Assembly (NCBI GenBank): GCA_016191715.1
Contig: JACPVN010000108.1
Coordinates: 1-5,516, forward strand
DNA from: Ignavibacteriota bacterium
GTDB lineage: Bacteria > Bacteroidota > Ignavibacteria > UBA10030 > SZUA-254
DNA: 5,516 bases
Reading direction: 5' to 3'
The stretch's first letter is position 1. Every line of letters starts with the position of its first letter. Shown piece after piece: positions 1 through 5,494 of the stretch. The translations under genes were made by a program, and so were the position numbers. The notes under the pieces were generated by a model that saw only the letters and a list, made by a program, of their open reading frames with translations, was not told where the DNA came from and made no database searches.

Positions 1-801
1 ACTTTAATTTCTCTTGGTGCTGATGAACTCGTGATGCATCCATTTTCTAATTTAGGACTAGTTGACCCTCCGTTAACACATAGAAAACAAAATCAAGAAC
101 AAATACAGTACGGTTCTGAGGACATTAGAAATTACATTGACTTTGTACGGAATGATGTCGGGTTATCAGACCAAGAACAAATGCAGCGTTCGTTTGAAAT
201 CATTTGCAAGGAAATTGGTGCTATACCTATCGGAGTAGCAAAAAGAAGTGCTCAATTGGCTTTATCGATGGGTGAAAAGTTACTATCTATGCATATGTTA
301 GATAGTAACAAGGCGAAAACAATAGCAGAAACTCTTAATAAATCGTTTTATCATCATGGTTATCCATTAGGACGAACAGAAGCCAAAAGAATGGGACTCC
401 CTATCACTAATCCTACCCGTGATATTGAAGAATTGTTCTGGAAAATTTATGAAAGTTTCGAAAAGGAGATGAAATTTAATGAACCTTTTGATCCTTTACA
501 ATTAGTTTTGAATGATAAAGTAGCATCGAATCTATTGGCCCCAACTCAACAAGTACAAATTCCAAGCAATTTACCGCCCGAGCTTTTACAGCAAGTTTAT
601 CAAGCCATATTAGCTCAAGTTCAAATTGTTCAGATTCCACCTATTGACTATGAACTTTATCAAGCATCAGTTGAGTCCTTAAAAGGTAAAAGTGACTATA
701 GAACGACTGGTAAAATATTCTCAAATAAACTACCAGACAATAACATCTCTATTAATATTATTCAAACTTTTTCTGGCTGGAAATACTATAAAAATGAATA
801 A
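1..801 (+). CDS. Serine dehydrogenase proteinase-like (ClpP/SppA-fold) protein, 3' part
   Basis: The reading frame is open from base 1 and ends at TAA 799-801, so the 5' part is missing; the first ATG, at 31, is internal to the domain. The visible start reads GADELVMHPFSNLGLVDPP, the segment that follows the catalytic Ser in SppA/ClpP-class proteases of the serine dehydrogenase proteinase family (usual form GADEIVM-P-S-LGPVDPQ). About 100 residues on, H-x-YPL followed by EAKRMGLPI matches that family's conserved HxYPI...EA..LGLPV stretch. The rest, about 120 residues, is a less conserved tail rich in Q, P and hydrophobics (QQVQIPSNLPPELLQQVYQ). No membrane segment is visible. The catalytic Ser would lie just upstream of the window, so activity cannot be judged. 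The gene is AT-rich (about 35% GC in the first 60 bases), lower than the metabolic genes to the right. The family call is fairly sure; substrate and role are unknown. Confidence 0.72.
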   Translation, partial: TLISLGADELVMHPFSNLGLVDPPLTHRKQNQEQIQYGSEDIRNYIDFVRNDVGLSDQEQMQRSFEIICKEIGAIPIGVAKRSAQLALSMGEKLLSMHMLDSNKAKTIAETLNKSFYHHGYPLGRTEAKRMGLPITNPTRDIEELFWKIYESFEKEMKFNEPFDPLQLVLNDKVASNLLAPTQQVQIPSNLPPELLQQVYQAILAQVQIVQIPPIDYELYQASVESLKGKSDYRTTGKIFSNKLPDNNISINIIQTFSGWKYYKNE

Positions 802-1024
802 CAATAAGTCCAAAGCAACGATGGAAAATATGATTTATAGTTCAAATAGTAATAATGCTGTGTTACGGGATTGTGGTCCATTCAAAATATTCATATCAGA
901 TAAGGCAATTAAAGGTTTGAAAACTTTTGAATATAAACAAGCTACAAAACAAATTACAGTTGGTGAACAAATAAAAGTTGATACTAAACAAATAAAAACA
1001 GAACAAAAAAAAGTAAGTTTATAG
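794..1024 (+). CDS. Small hypothetical protein overlapping the upstream gene
   Basis: This is a 76-codon frame from ATG 794 to TAG 1022-1024. Its start overlaps the last 8 bases of the protease-like gene (ATGAATAA), an arrangement typical of translational coupling. An earlier in-frame ATG at 692 would overlap the upstream gene by 110 bases and is less likely. I do not recognise the product. The N-terminus is rich in Asn, Ser and Lys. The centre (VLRDCGPFKIFISDKAIKGLKTFEYK) could form a small folded core, and the C-terminus is Lys/Gln/Thr-rich with recurring K-Q-I triplets (TKQITVGEQIKVDTKQIKTEQKK). There is no signal peptide or membrane helix. Composition is AT-rich like its neighbour. It could be a real partner of the protease-like protein or a chance frame; the coupled start and lack of competing genes favour the former slightly. 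Confidence 0.45.
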   Translation: MNNNKSKATMENMIYSSNSNNAVLRDCGPFKIFISDKAIKGLKTFEYKQATKQITVGEQIKVDTKQIKTEQKKVSL

Positions 1025-1157
1025 AAATAACTCATTGCTTGTTTTCCACAAATAATCTTACCAGTATATTATTCGATTTTTTTGTTCTTGAATTTCAAAA
1101 AGTCTGCAAATGTATCCACTCATGATGATTAAAATATTATTTTCCTTTTTTTTGTTG

Positions 1158-1193
1158 TTGACAATTTGATAATGAGGAATATGTTATTTATTG
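1158..1193 (+). promoter_or_regulatory. Possible promoter before the thiolase leader
   Basis: TTGACA at 1158-1163 is a perfect -35-type hexamer. TATGTT at 1180-1185 (16-base spacer) is a 4/6 match to TATAAT. Alternatively TTATTTATTG at 1184-1193 resembles the TAnnTTTG -7 element of Bacteroidota, with TTG 1158-1160 as its upstream partner. It sits in otherwise featureless AT-rich spacer sequence (1025-1221). Transcription from here would meet the hairpin at 1222-1245 within a few dozen bases. AT-rich DNA produces such matches easily, so this is tentative. Confidence 0.3.
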
Positions 1194-1221
1194 TACAAAT
1201 AAATATTTTACGTTTGATGAA

Positions 1222-1253
1222 GCCTGAGTAGGTTCCTGCTCAGGCATTTTTTT
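1222..1253 (+). terminator. Intrinsic terminator or attenuator hairpin
   Basis: The sequence 1222-1245 is an almost perfect palindrome: GCCTGAGTAGG, TT, CCTGCTCAGGC. The arms are complementary at 10 of 11 positions, and the exception is a G-T wobble. In RNA the inner two pairs would open to give a four-base loop. A is followed by seven T (1247-1253), the standard layout of a rho-independent terminator on the + strand. No T-run lies on the other side, so it is not bidirectional. It may end transcripts from the small ORF about 200 bases upstream. However, only 37 bases separate the T-run from the thiolase ATG, so it also lies within, or just before, that gene's 5' leader. Confidence 0.8.
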
Positions 1254-1290
1254 GATAGTTATCCAACCAGAATATTTGGAAGAAAAAATT

Positions 1291-2472
1291 ATGAATAATG
1301 AAGTTGTCATAGTCAGCGCGTGCCGGACACCGATTGGTTCGTTTGGCGGAGCGTTAAATAATTTCACAGCGCCGAAACTTGGTGCATTTGCAATTGAAGA
1401 AGCGGTGAAGCGCGCGGGTGTAAAAAAAGAATTGGTGAATGAAGTCATCATGGGTTGTGTTCTTCAGGCGGGAGTTGGTCAAGCGCCTGCACGGCAAGCG
1501 GCGATATTTGCCGGCTTACCTGACTCCGTTCAAACAATGACCGTGCATAAAGTATGCGGCTCCGGTTTGAAAGCGATCATGCTTGGAACGCAGGCAATCC
1601 GGCTTGGTGATGCTGATGTAGTAGTTGCCGGAGGAATGGAAAGCATGTCGAACACGCCGTACTTGCTGGAGAAAGCGCGCACAGGGTACCGCATGGGTCA
1701 CGGGCAAGTTGTTGACTCCATGGTGAAGGATGGATTATGGGATGTGTATAATAATTTTCATATGGGAAACGCGGCGGAGATTTGCGCAAAGGAATGTCAG
1801 ATACCCCGCGAAGCGCAGGATGACTTTGCCATCGTAAGTTACCAGCGCGCCATTGAAGCGCAAAAGAACGGATTATTCAAAGAGGAAATTGTTCCGGTAA
1901 AGATTGAGCAAAAAGGAGCCGAGCCAATTATAGTGTCGGAAGATGAAGAGCCAAAGAAAGTAAAGTTTGATAAAATCAAAACACTGAAGCCCGCGTTTGA
2001 TAAAGAAGGAACAGTCACAGCCGCAAATGCATCGAAGATAAACGACGGTGCGGCGGCGGTTGTGTTGATGTCGGAAGCGAAAGCGGAAGAACTTGGAATC
2101 AAGTCGCTTGCAAAGATTATCAGTTACGGTTCATTTGCTCAAAAGCCGGAATGGTTTACTACAGCACCCGCGTATGCAATGCAACAAGTTCTTGCAAAAG
2201 CGAATAAGAAACTTGAAGAGATTGATTTGTTTGAAATCAATGAAGCGTTTGCTGTTGTTAGTCTCGCGGTCAATAAAATTCTTGGTCTCGACCCGAACAA
2301 AGTGAATGTCAACGGCGGCGCGGTTGCACTCGGACATCCTATTGGCGCGAGCGGAACGCGCATCATGGTGACGCTTCTTCATGCGATGAAACAACGTAAC
2401 GCCAAGACGGGAATGGCGGCGATTTGTATTGGTGGCGGGGAAGCAAGCAGTATCATCGTTGAACGAAACTAA
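1291..2472 (+). CDS. atoB: Acetyl-CoA C-acetyltransferase (acetoacetyl-CoA thiolase)
   Basis: This enzyme reversibly condenses two acetyl-CoA to acetoacetyl-CoA in the cytoplasm. The product is 393 residues, normal for the family. The nucleophile Cys89 lies in VHKVCGSGLK. NEAF (Asn317), GHPIGASG (His349) and CIGGG (Cys379) supply the rest of the thiolase active site, and each sits within one residue of its usual place in biosynthetic thiolases. HMG (157-159), TVTAANASKINDGAAA and the EDEE-K-V-F segment near 217-226 resemble the mitochondrial ACAT1 (T2) branch more than 3-ketoacyl-CoA thiolases, which favours a C4 substrate. I chose ATG 1291 because it follows GGAAGA (1278-1283) at seven bases and starts the conserved EVVIVSACRTPIG. 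The in-frame TTG at 1252 lies inside the terminator T-run. It is the first of three C4 acyl-CoA genes. GC is about 50% in a sampled stretch, well above the genes to its left. Confidence 0.95.
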   Translation: MNNEVVIVSACRTPIGSFGGALNNFTAPKLGAFAIEEAVKRAGVKKELVNEVIMGCVLQAGVGQAPARQAAIFAGLPDSVQTMTVHKVCGSGLKAIMLGTQAIRLGDADVVVAGGMESMSNTPYLLEKARTGYRMGHGQVVDSMVKDGLWDVYNNFHMGNAAEICAKECQIPREAQDDFAIVSYQRAIEAQKNGLFKEEIVPVKIEQKGAEPIIVSEDEEPKKVKFDKIKTLKPAFDKEGTVTAANASKINDGAAAVVLMSEAKAEELGIKSLAKIISYGSFAQKPEWFTTAPAYAMQQVLAKANKKLEEIDLFEINEAFAVVSLAVNKILGLDPNKVNVNGGAVALGHPIGASGTRIMVTLLHAMKQRNAKTGMAAICIGGGEASSIIVERN

Positions 2473-2480
2473 CTTTGCAT

Positions 2481-2568
2481 TGGAGTTATGGAGTTATGGA
2501 GTTATGGAATTATGGAGTTATGGAATTATGGAGTTATGGAGTATTGGAGTGATGGAGTGATGGAGTAT
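2481..2568 (+). repeat. Eleven tandem copies of an 8-bp repeat (TGGAGTTA)
   Basis: Eleven 8-base units run without interruption. In order they end TTA, TTA, TTA, ATTA (TGGAATTA), TTA, ATTA, TTA, then TAT, TGA, TGA and TAT; the core is TGGAG or TGGAA. The array starts eight bases after the thiolase stop, and its last unit contains the A and T of the next gene's ATG. The last four units (2538-2568) are the ones that match, inverted, the array at 3068-3099. Each unit carries GGAG, so the array also offers Shine-Dalgarno-like sites to the following gene. The unit length of 8 is not a multiple of 3, and there are no unique spacers, so it is neither coding nor CRISPR. Confidence 0.95.
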
Positions 2569-3004
2569 GATTGAGTACACGAAATTACGGAATATTAATC
2601 GTGGTTATATGAAACTCGATGTTTGGCAAAGAGCAATGGATTTGTATAGATTTGTTTGGGATTCTACTTCAAACAAAGGAATTGACTTTAAACTTCGTTC
2701 TCAGATAGTTAACGCGGCGCAGTCTGTTTCATCAAATATTTCAGAAGGATATTGTCGAAAGTCGGTAAATGAATACGTGCAGTTTCTTTATATTGGATTA
2801 GGGTCGCTTGGTGAAACGATGACAAGGATGATTGGTTTAAACACAACAAATCAAATGAGTGAATCTCAGTTTCGAGAGTTTGATATTCTCCATTACGAAA
2901 TAGAAAACAAAATGCTTCGACTTATTGAAAGTCTTGAAAAGAAAAAAGATGACGGTACCTGGGTGAATAGAATTTCTGAGGATATTGTAGAATACAATCC
3001 GTAA
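2567..3004 (+). CDS. Four-helix bundle protein, S23/IVP family
   Basis: This is a 145-residue protein of the 23S rRNA-intervening-sequence (S23/IVP) four-helix-bundle family. The diagnostic features are KLDVWQRAMDL near residues 16-26, LRSQIVNAAQSVSSNISEGYCRKS (about 44-67, the family's conserved L-x-x-Q-hhRAAxSVxxNIAEG block), and EYVQFLYIGLGSLGE (about 70-84), followed by a last amphipathic helix. Residue identities are typical and no frameshift is seen. Start ATG 2567 overlaps the last upstream repeat, with GGAG of the previous unit (2554-2557) nine bases before it; ATG 2609 (giving MKLDVWQ) is the alternative. Relatives form oligomeric helical bundles. Avd of diversity-generating retroelements is a homologue that binds nucleic acid and reverse transcriptase, but no RT or variable repeat is present here. 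Molecular function is unknown. The gene sits between inverted repeat arrays and is GC-poor, suggesting a mobile or acquired unit. Confidence 0.9.
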   Translation: MIEYTKLRNINRGYMKLDVWQRAMDLYRFVWDSTSNKGIDFKLRSQIVNAAQSVSSNISEGYCRKSVNEYVQFLYIGLGSLGETMTRMIGLNTTNQMSESQFREFDILHYEIENKMLRLIESLEKKKDDGTWVNRISEDIVEYNP

Positions 3005-3028
3005 CAACGAGATGGATTGAAGAGAAAA

Positions 3029-3060
3029 AGGAGTAGTGGAGTATTGGAGTAATGGAGTAG
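3029..3060 (+). repeat. Four direct copies of the 8-bp repeat downstream of the S23 gene
   Basis: The units AGGAGTAG, TGGAGTAT, TGGAGTAA and TGGAGTAG follow the S23 stop codon by 24 bases, in the same orientation as the upstream array. Bases 3038-3057 pair with 3079-3098 at 19 of 20 positions (the A3051/C3085 pair is mismatched), giving a strong local hairpin with a 21-base loop. There is no T-run after it, so it is not a canonical terminator. Confidence 0.9.
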
Positions 3061-3067
3061 GAAAATG

Positions 3068-3099
3068 ATACTCCAACCCTCCATCACTCCAATACTCCG
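3068..3099 (-). repeat. Four inverted copies of the 8-bp repeat
   Basis: The units ATACTCCA, ACCCTCCA, TCACTCCA and ATACTCC(G) are the reverse complement of the array type at 2481-2568. They form the right arm of two competing structures: a short-range hairpin with 3038-3057 and a long-range stem with 2538-2568 that would enclose the S23 gene. The long-range match (29/31) has a perfect 20-base core, slightly better than the local one (19/20). The hbd start is only 37 bases further on. Confidence 0.92.
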
Positions 3100-3136
3100 C
3101 TTGAAAATAAAATTACACTAAATTAAAAGAGAAAAT

Positions 3137-3994
3137 ATGGAAAACCACATCAGTACAATTATAGTAGTTGGCGGCGGAACGATGGGTAATGGCATTGCTC
3201 ATGTCTTCGCTCAATATGGATTTTCTGTTTGTTTGAATGACATCAAACAAGAATTTATTGACCGCGCGCTGAAAATAATCAACGGTAATCTTGACCGTCA
3301 AATCAAGAAGGGAACATTAACGGAAGAACAGAAGCAGGCAACGCTTTCGAACATCCGAACGACATGTTCGTTGGAAGATGCCGCGAAAAATGCCGATATT
3401 ATCATTGAAGCAGCAACGGAAGACAGAACTATCAAGAAAGAAATTTTCCGTTCGCTTGATTCGTTCGCACCTGCACATGCTATTCTTGCATCCAACACTT
3501 CCTCGATTTCAATTACAGAACTTGGAGCGGTAACAAAGCGACCGCAACAAGTGATTGGAATGCACTTTATGAATCCCGTTCCGGTGATGAAGTTAGTTGA
3601 AGTAATTCGCAGTTTGGCAACATCTCAGGAAACGTATGATTCTGTGAAAACGCTTTCGGAGAAGTTGGAGAAGATTCCTGTTGAAGTGAATGATTATCCC
3701 GGCTTTGTTTCCAACCGTGTGCTTCTTCCGATGTTGAACGAAGCGATGTATTGCGTGATGGAAGGCGTAGCAACGCCTGAATCTATTGATACCGTGATGA
3801 AACTTGGGATGAATCATCCGATGGGTCCGCTTACGCTTGCAGATTTCATTGGACTTGATGTTTGCCTTTCCATCATGAATGTTTTATACGAAGGACTTGG
3901 CGATTCAAAATATCGTCCGTGTCCGTTGCTGAAAAAGATGGTCGCCGCCGGACATCTCGGAAGAAAAACCGGACAGGGATTTTATAAATATTAA
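3137..3994 (+). CDS. hbd: 3-hydroxybutyryl-CoA dehydrogenase
   Basis: This enzyme catalyses the reversible NAD(P)H-dependent reduction of acetoacetyl-CoA to 3-hydroxybutyryl-CoA in the cytoplasm. The 285 residues match the usual single-function enzyme (about 280-285). An N-terminal Rossmann fold has VGGGTMGNGIA (GxGxxG at Gly12, Gly14 and Gly17), with Asp35 after the second strand at the place that normally favours NADH. Catalytic residues align with human HADH at a constant offset of 15: Ser122 (SNTSS), His143 (GMHFMNPVPVMKLVEV), Glu155 and Asn193 (VSNRV). The C-terminal dimerisation domain runs from about 187 and ends in the typical GRKTGQGFYKY. Start ATG 3137 gives the expected N-terminus; only a weak AAAGAG precedes it. 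It follows the thiolase in the pathway but is separated from it by the S23 repeat element, so its transcription may depend on read-through. Confidence 0.95.
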   Translation: MENHISTIIVVGGGTMGNGIAHVFAQYGFSVCLNDIKQEFIDRALKIINGNLDRQIKKGTLTEEQKQATLSNIRTTCSLEDAAKNADIIIEAATEDRTIKKEIFRSLDSFAPAHAILASNTSSISITELGAVTKRPQQVIGMHFMNPVPVMKLVEVIRSLATSQETYDSVKTLSEKLEKIPVEVNDYPGFVSNRVLLPMLNEAMYCVMEGVATPESIDTVMKLGMNHPMGPLTLADFIGLDVCLSIMNVLYEGLGDSKYRPCPLLKKMVAAGHLGRKTGQGFYKY

Positions 3995-4023
3995 CTACTT
4001 TATTGCGACAAAAATATTACATG

Positions 4024-4147
4024 AATTAACCCCACGATTTATCGTGGGGGAATAAAGCCACCAAAGTATTGGCTTTAGCCATGATATCGGGCTGAAGCCC
4101 ATCCGTTTTTTTATTTCCTTCCCCCATCCTAAAGGATGGGGTTATTG
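4024..4147. repeat. REP/MITE-like element of four hairpins
   Basis: The spacer between hbd and the acyl-CoA dehydrogenase holds four stem-loops in about 120 bases. The first is CCCCACGA/TCGTGGGG (4030-4049, perfect 8-bp stem, loop TTTA). The second is AAAGCCA/TGGCTTT (4054-4076). The third is GGGCT/AGCCC (4089-4100), followed after five bases by T7 (4106-4112). The fourth is CCCCATCCT/AGGATGGGG (4122-4141, perfect 9-bp stem, loop AA). The outer edges are themselves inverted (TTAACCCCA on the left, TGGGGTTATT on the right). This design of G-run hairpins at both ends with GGCTTTAGCC and GGGCTGAAGCCC in the middle looks like dispersed, REP-type repeats mobilised in trans by tyrosine transposases. 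No transposase is present. It could also reduce read-through from hbd. That it is multi-copy is inference. Confidence 0.65.
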
Positions 4148-4222
4148 AAAATACTGAGACACAATTTTGTCAATCACTAGAAACATTACAAACTATAAAC
4201 CAAAAAACTAAAAACTGAATCT

Positions 4223-5362
4223 ATGAATTTTGATTTCACTGAAACCCAAATAATGATACGCGATACTGCCCGTCAGTTCGCACAAGATGAATTAGCGCCC
4301 TCCGCCTCCGAGCGGGATGAAAAAGAAGAATTTCCCCATGAAGGAGTGAAGAAACTCGGAGAACTTGGCTTTATGGGAATGATGGTGCCTGAACAATACG
4401 GCGGAGCGGGACTCGACACAACAAGTTACGTTCTTGCGATGGAAGAGATTTCTAAAGTTGATGCGTCATGTGGTGTCATCATGTCAGTGAACAACTCGCT
4501 TGTGTGCTACGGCATCAACGAGTTTGGTTCGGAAGAACAGAAGCAACAATATCTCATTCCGCTTGCGACGGGAAAAATGCTGGGCGCGTTTGCACTTTCC
4601 GAACCGGAAGCCGGAAGCGATGCAACAAATCAACAAACAACTGCAATACGAGACGGTGAATCATACAATTTGAACGGCACGAAAAATTTCATAACGAACG
4701 GAGCGAATGCAGATGTTGTCCTCGTTATGGCGACGACAAACAAAACGGCGGGAGCGAAAGGCGTCAGCACGTTTATTGTTGAAAAAGGAACTCCCGGACT
4801 TTCTGTCGCAAAGAAAGAAAAGAAGATGGGTATTCGAAGTTCCGATACGGTTTCGCTGGCGTTTCAGGATTGTAAAGTTCCCGCTTCAAATCGAATCGGT
4901 GATGAGGGATTTGGTTTCAAGTTTGCGATGAAGACGCTCGATGGCGGACGCATCGGCATTGCATCGCAGGCGCTTGGCATTGCGATGGCTTCGCTCGATG
5001 CGTCTATTCGATATTCAAAAGAACGAAAAGCGTTTGACCAACATCTTGCAAATTTTCAGGCGATTCAATTTAAGATTGCCGACATGGCAACACGTATCGA
5101 AGGCGCACAGATGCTCACGTTGAAAGCCGCATCAATGAAAGATGCAAAACAGCCGTACGGTAAATATTCGGCGATGGCGAAGTTGTACGCGTCCAAAGTT
5201 GCCGTGGATGCCGCGCTTGATGCAATTCAAATTCATGGTGGTTACGGATACATCAAAGAATATCATGTCGAGCGGTTTTTGCGCGATGCAAAGATTACGG
5301 AAATTTATGAAGGGACATCTGAAGTACAGCGAATTGTTATCGCACGTGAACTGCTTCGATGA
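4223..5362 (+). CDS. Acyl-CoA dehydrogenase, short-chain (butyryl-CoA) type
   Basis: This is an FAD enzyme that oxidises acyl-CoA to 2-enoyl-CoA, or runs in the butyryl-CoA-forming direction with an electron-transferring flavoprotein. Its 379 residues match bacterial butyryl-CoA/short-chain dehydrogenases. The N-terminal helical domain occupies about 5-117. The middle beta domain includes AFALSEPEAGSD (122-133) and the FITNG segment (156-160). The C-terminal domain starts near 230 with the RIGIASQALGIA and YSKERKAF motifs, then QIHGGYGY (336-343). The catalytic base is Glu363 in ITEIYEGTSEVQR, as in short- and medium-chain enzymes rather than isovaleryl- or long-chain ones. ATG 4223 gives the standard N-terminus, but no Shine-Dalgarno sequence is visible. 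The gene ends with tandem in-frame stops TGA TAA. Next to the thiolase and hbd it fits a C4 pathway; chain-length preference cannot be settled from sequence, so bcd is not asserted. Confidence 0.93.
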   Translation: MNFDFTETQIMIRDTARQFAQDELAPSASERDEKEEFPHEGVKKLGELGFMGMMVPEQYGGAGLDTTSYVLAMEEISKVDASCGVIMSVNNSLVCYGINEFGSEEQKQQYLIPLATGKMLGAFALSEPEAGSDATNQQTTAIRDGESYNLNGTKNFITNGANADVVLVMATTNKTAGAKGVSTFIVEKGTPGLSVAKKEKKMGIRSSDTVSLAFQDCKVPASNRIGDEGFGFKFAMKTLDGGRIGIASQALGIAMASLDASIRYSKERKAFDQHLANFQAIQFKIADMATRIEGAQMLTLKAASMKDAKQPYGKYSAMAKLYASKVAVDAALDAIQIHGGYGYIKEYHVERFLRDAKITEIYEGTSEVQRIVIARELLR

Positions 5363-5365
5363 TAA

Positions 5366-5490
5366 ATTCCAAAATCCTAAATACGAATATCGAAATTCTA
5401 AATCCCGAAGGGATCCCTGTGGGACAAATCCTAAATCAGAATTTTCAAACATGTTGAATCACGTGGTTTATATTTTAGGATTTCGGATTG
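5366..5490. repeat. Direct and inverted AAATCCTAAAT repeat region
   Basis: Starting three bases past the acyl-CoA dehydrogenase stop codon, the spacer carries AAATCCTAAAT twice in direct orientation (5372-5382 and 5426-5436) and once inverted as ATTTTAGGATTT (5472-5483); the 10-base core 5426-5435 pairs exactly with 5474-5483. Between them are mini-hairpins ATCCC-GAA-GGGAT (5402-5414) and TCCC-TGT-GGGA (5414-5424), sharing a GGGATCCC palindrome (5410-5417), and TTCAA/TTGAA (5444-5458). The CGAATATCGAAATTC stretch (5384-5398) adds further short dyads. The long frames crossing this region are shadows of the gene before it, and no gene is seen. It looks like a dispersed repeat or the remnant of an element. 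Confidence 0.6.
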
Positions 5491-5494
5491 TTGT

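Larger units (their letters stand above)
2481..3099 (+). mobile_element. Candidate IVS-like element: S23/IVP gene between inverted 8-bp repeat arrays
   Basis: The unit comprises the direct array (2481-2568), the four-helix-bundle gene, a second direct array (3029-3060) and an inverted array (3068-3099). Bases 2538-2568 and 3068-3098 are complementary at 29 of 31 positions, including 20 of 20 in the outer part (2538-2557 with 3079-3098); the mismatches are 2558/3078 and 2560/3076. The gene inside is poorer in GC (about 30% in a sampled line) than the genes on either side (45-50%), and the block separates two genes of one pathway. IVP-type ORFs are known from 23S rRNA intervening sequences whose ends pair in a stem, so this architecture is comparable. 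No clear target-site duplication is visible (left flank ...CTTTGCAT, right flank GCTTGAAA...), there is no transposase, and mobility is an inference. Confidence 0.5.

Noticed and set aside
1051..1083. AATAAT/ATTATT dyad followed by T7 (1077-1083) as a terminator for the small ORF
   Set aside because: The stem is A/T only with an 11-base loop, so it is too weak; the GC-rich hairpin at 1222-1245 is the convincing terminator.
1252..1290. In-frame TTG at 1252 as the thiolase start, adding 13 residues
   Set aside because: It lies within the T-run of the terminator and has no ribosome-binding site. ATG 1291 has GGAAGA at proper spacing and gives the usual family N-terminus and length.
2481..2568. 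CRISPR array
   Set aside because: The units are 8 bases, contiguous and without unique spacers; there are no cas genes.
2567..3004. S23 gene as the Avd component of a diversity-generating retroelement
   Set aside because: The protein belongs to the related fold family, but no reverse transcriptase, template repeat or variable-repeat gene is present, and the flanking 8-bp arrays are not TR/VR pairs.
2837..3087. Minus-strand frames of 64 and 79 codons across the S23 gene and repeats
   Set aside because: They are antisense to a well-supported conserved gene, run into the repeat arrays, and have no recognisable content.
4089..4112. GGGCT/AGCCC hairpin plus T7 as a standard terminator for hbd
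   Set aside because: The stem is only 5 bp, the loop has just two bases, and five bases separate it from the T-run. It is better explained as part of the four-hairpin element, though it may have some terminating effect.
4167..4199. TTGTCA (4167-4172) and TATAAA (4194-4199) as a promoter for the acyl-CoA dehydrogenase gene
   Set aside because: The 21-base spacer is too long for a sigma-70-type promoter, and AT-rich sequence gives such words by chance. A promoter here is possible but not supported.
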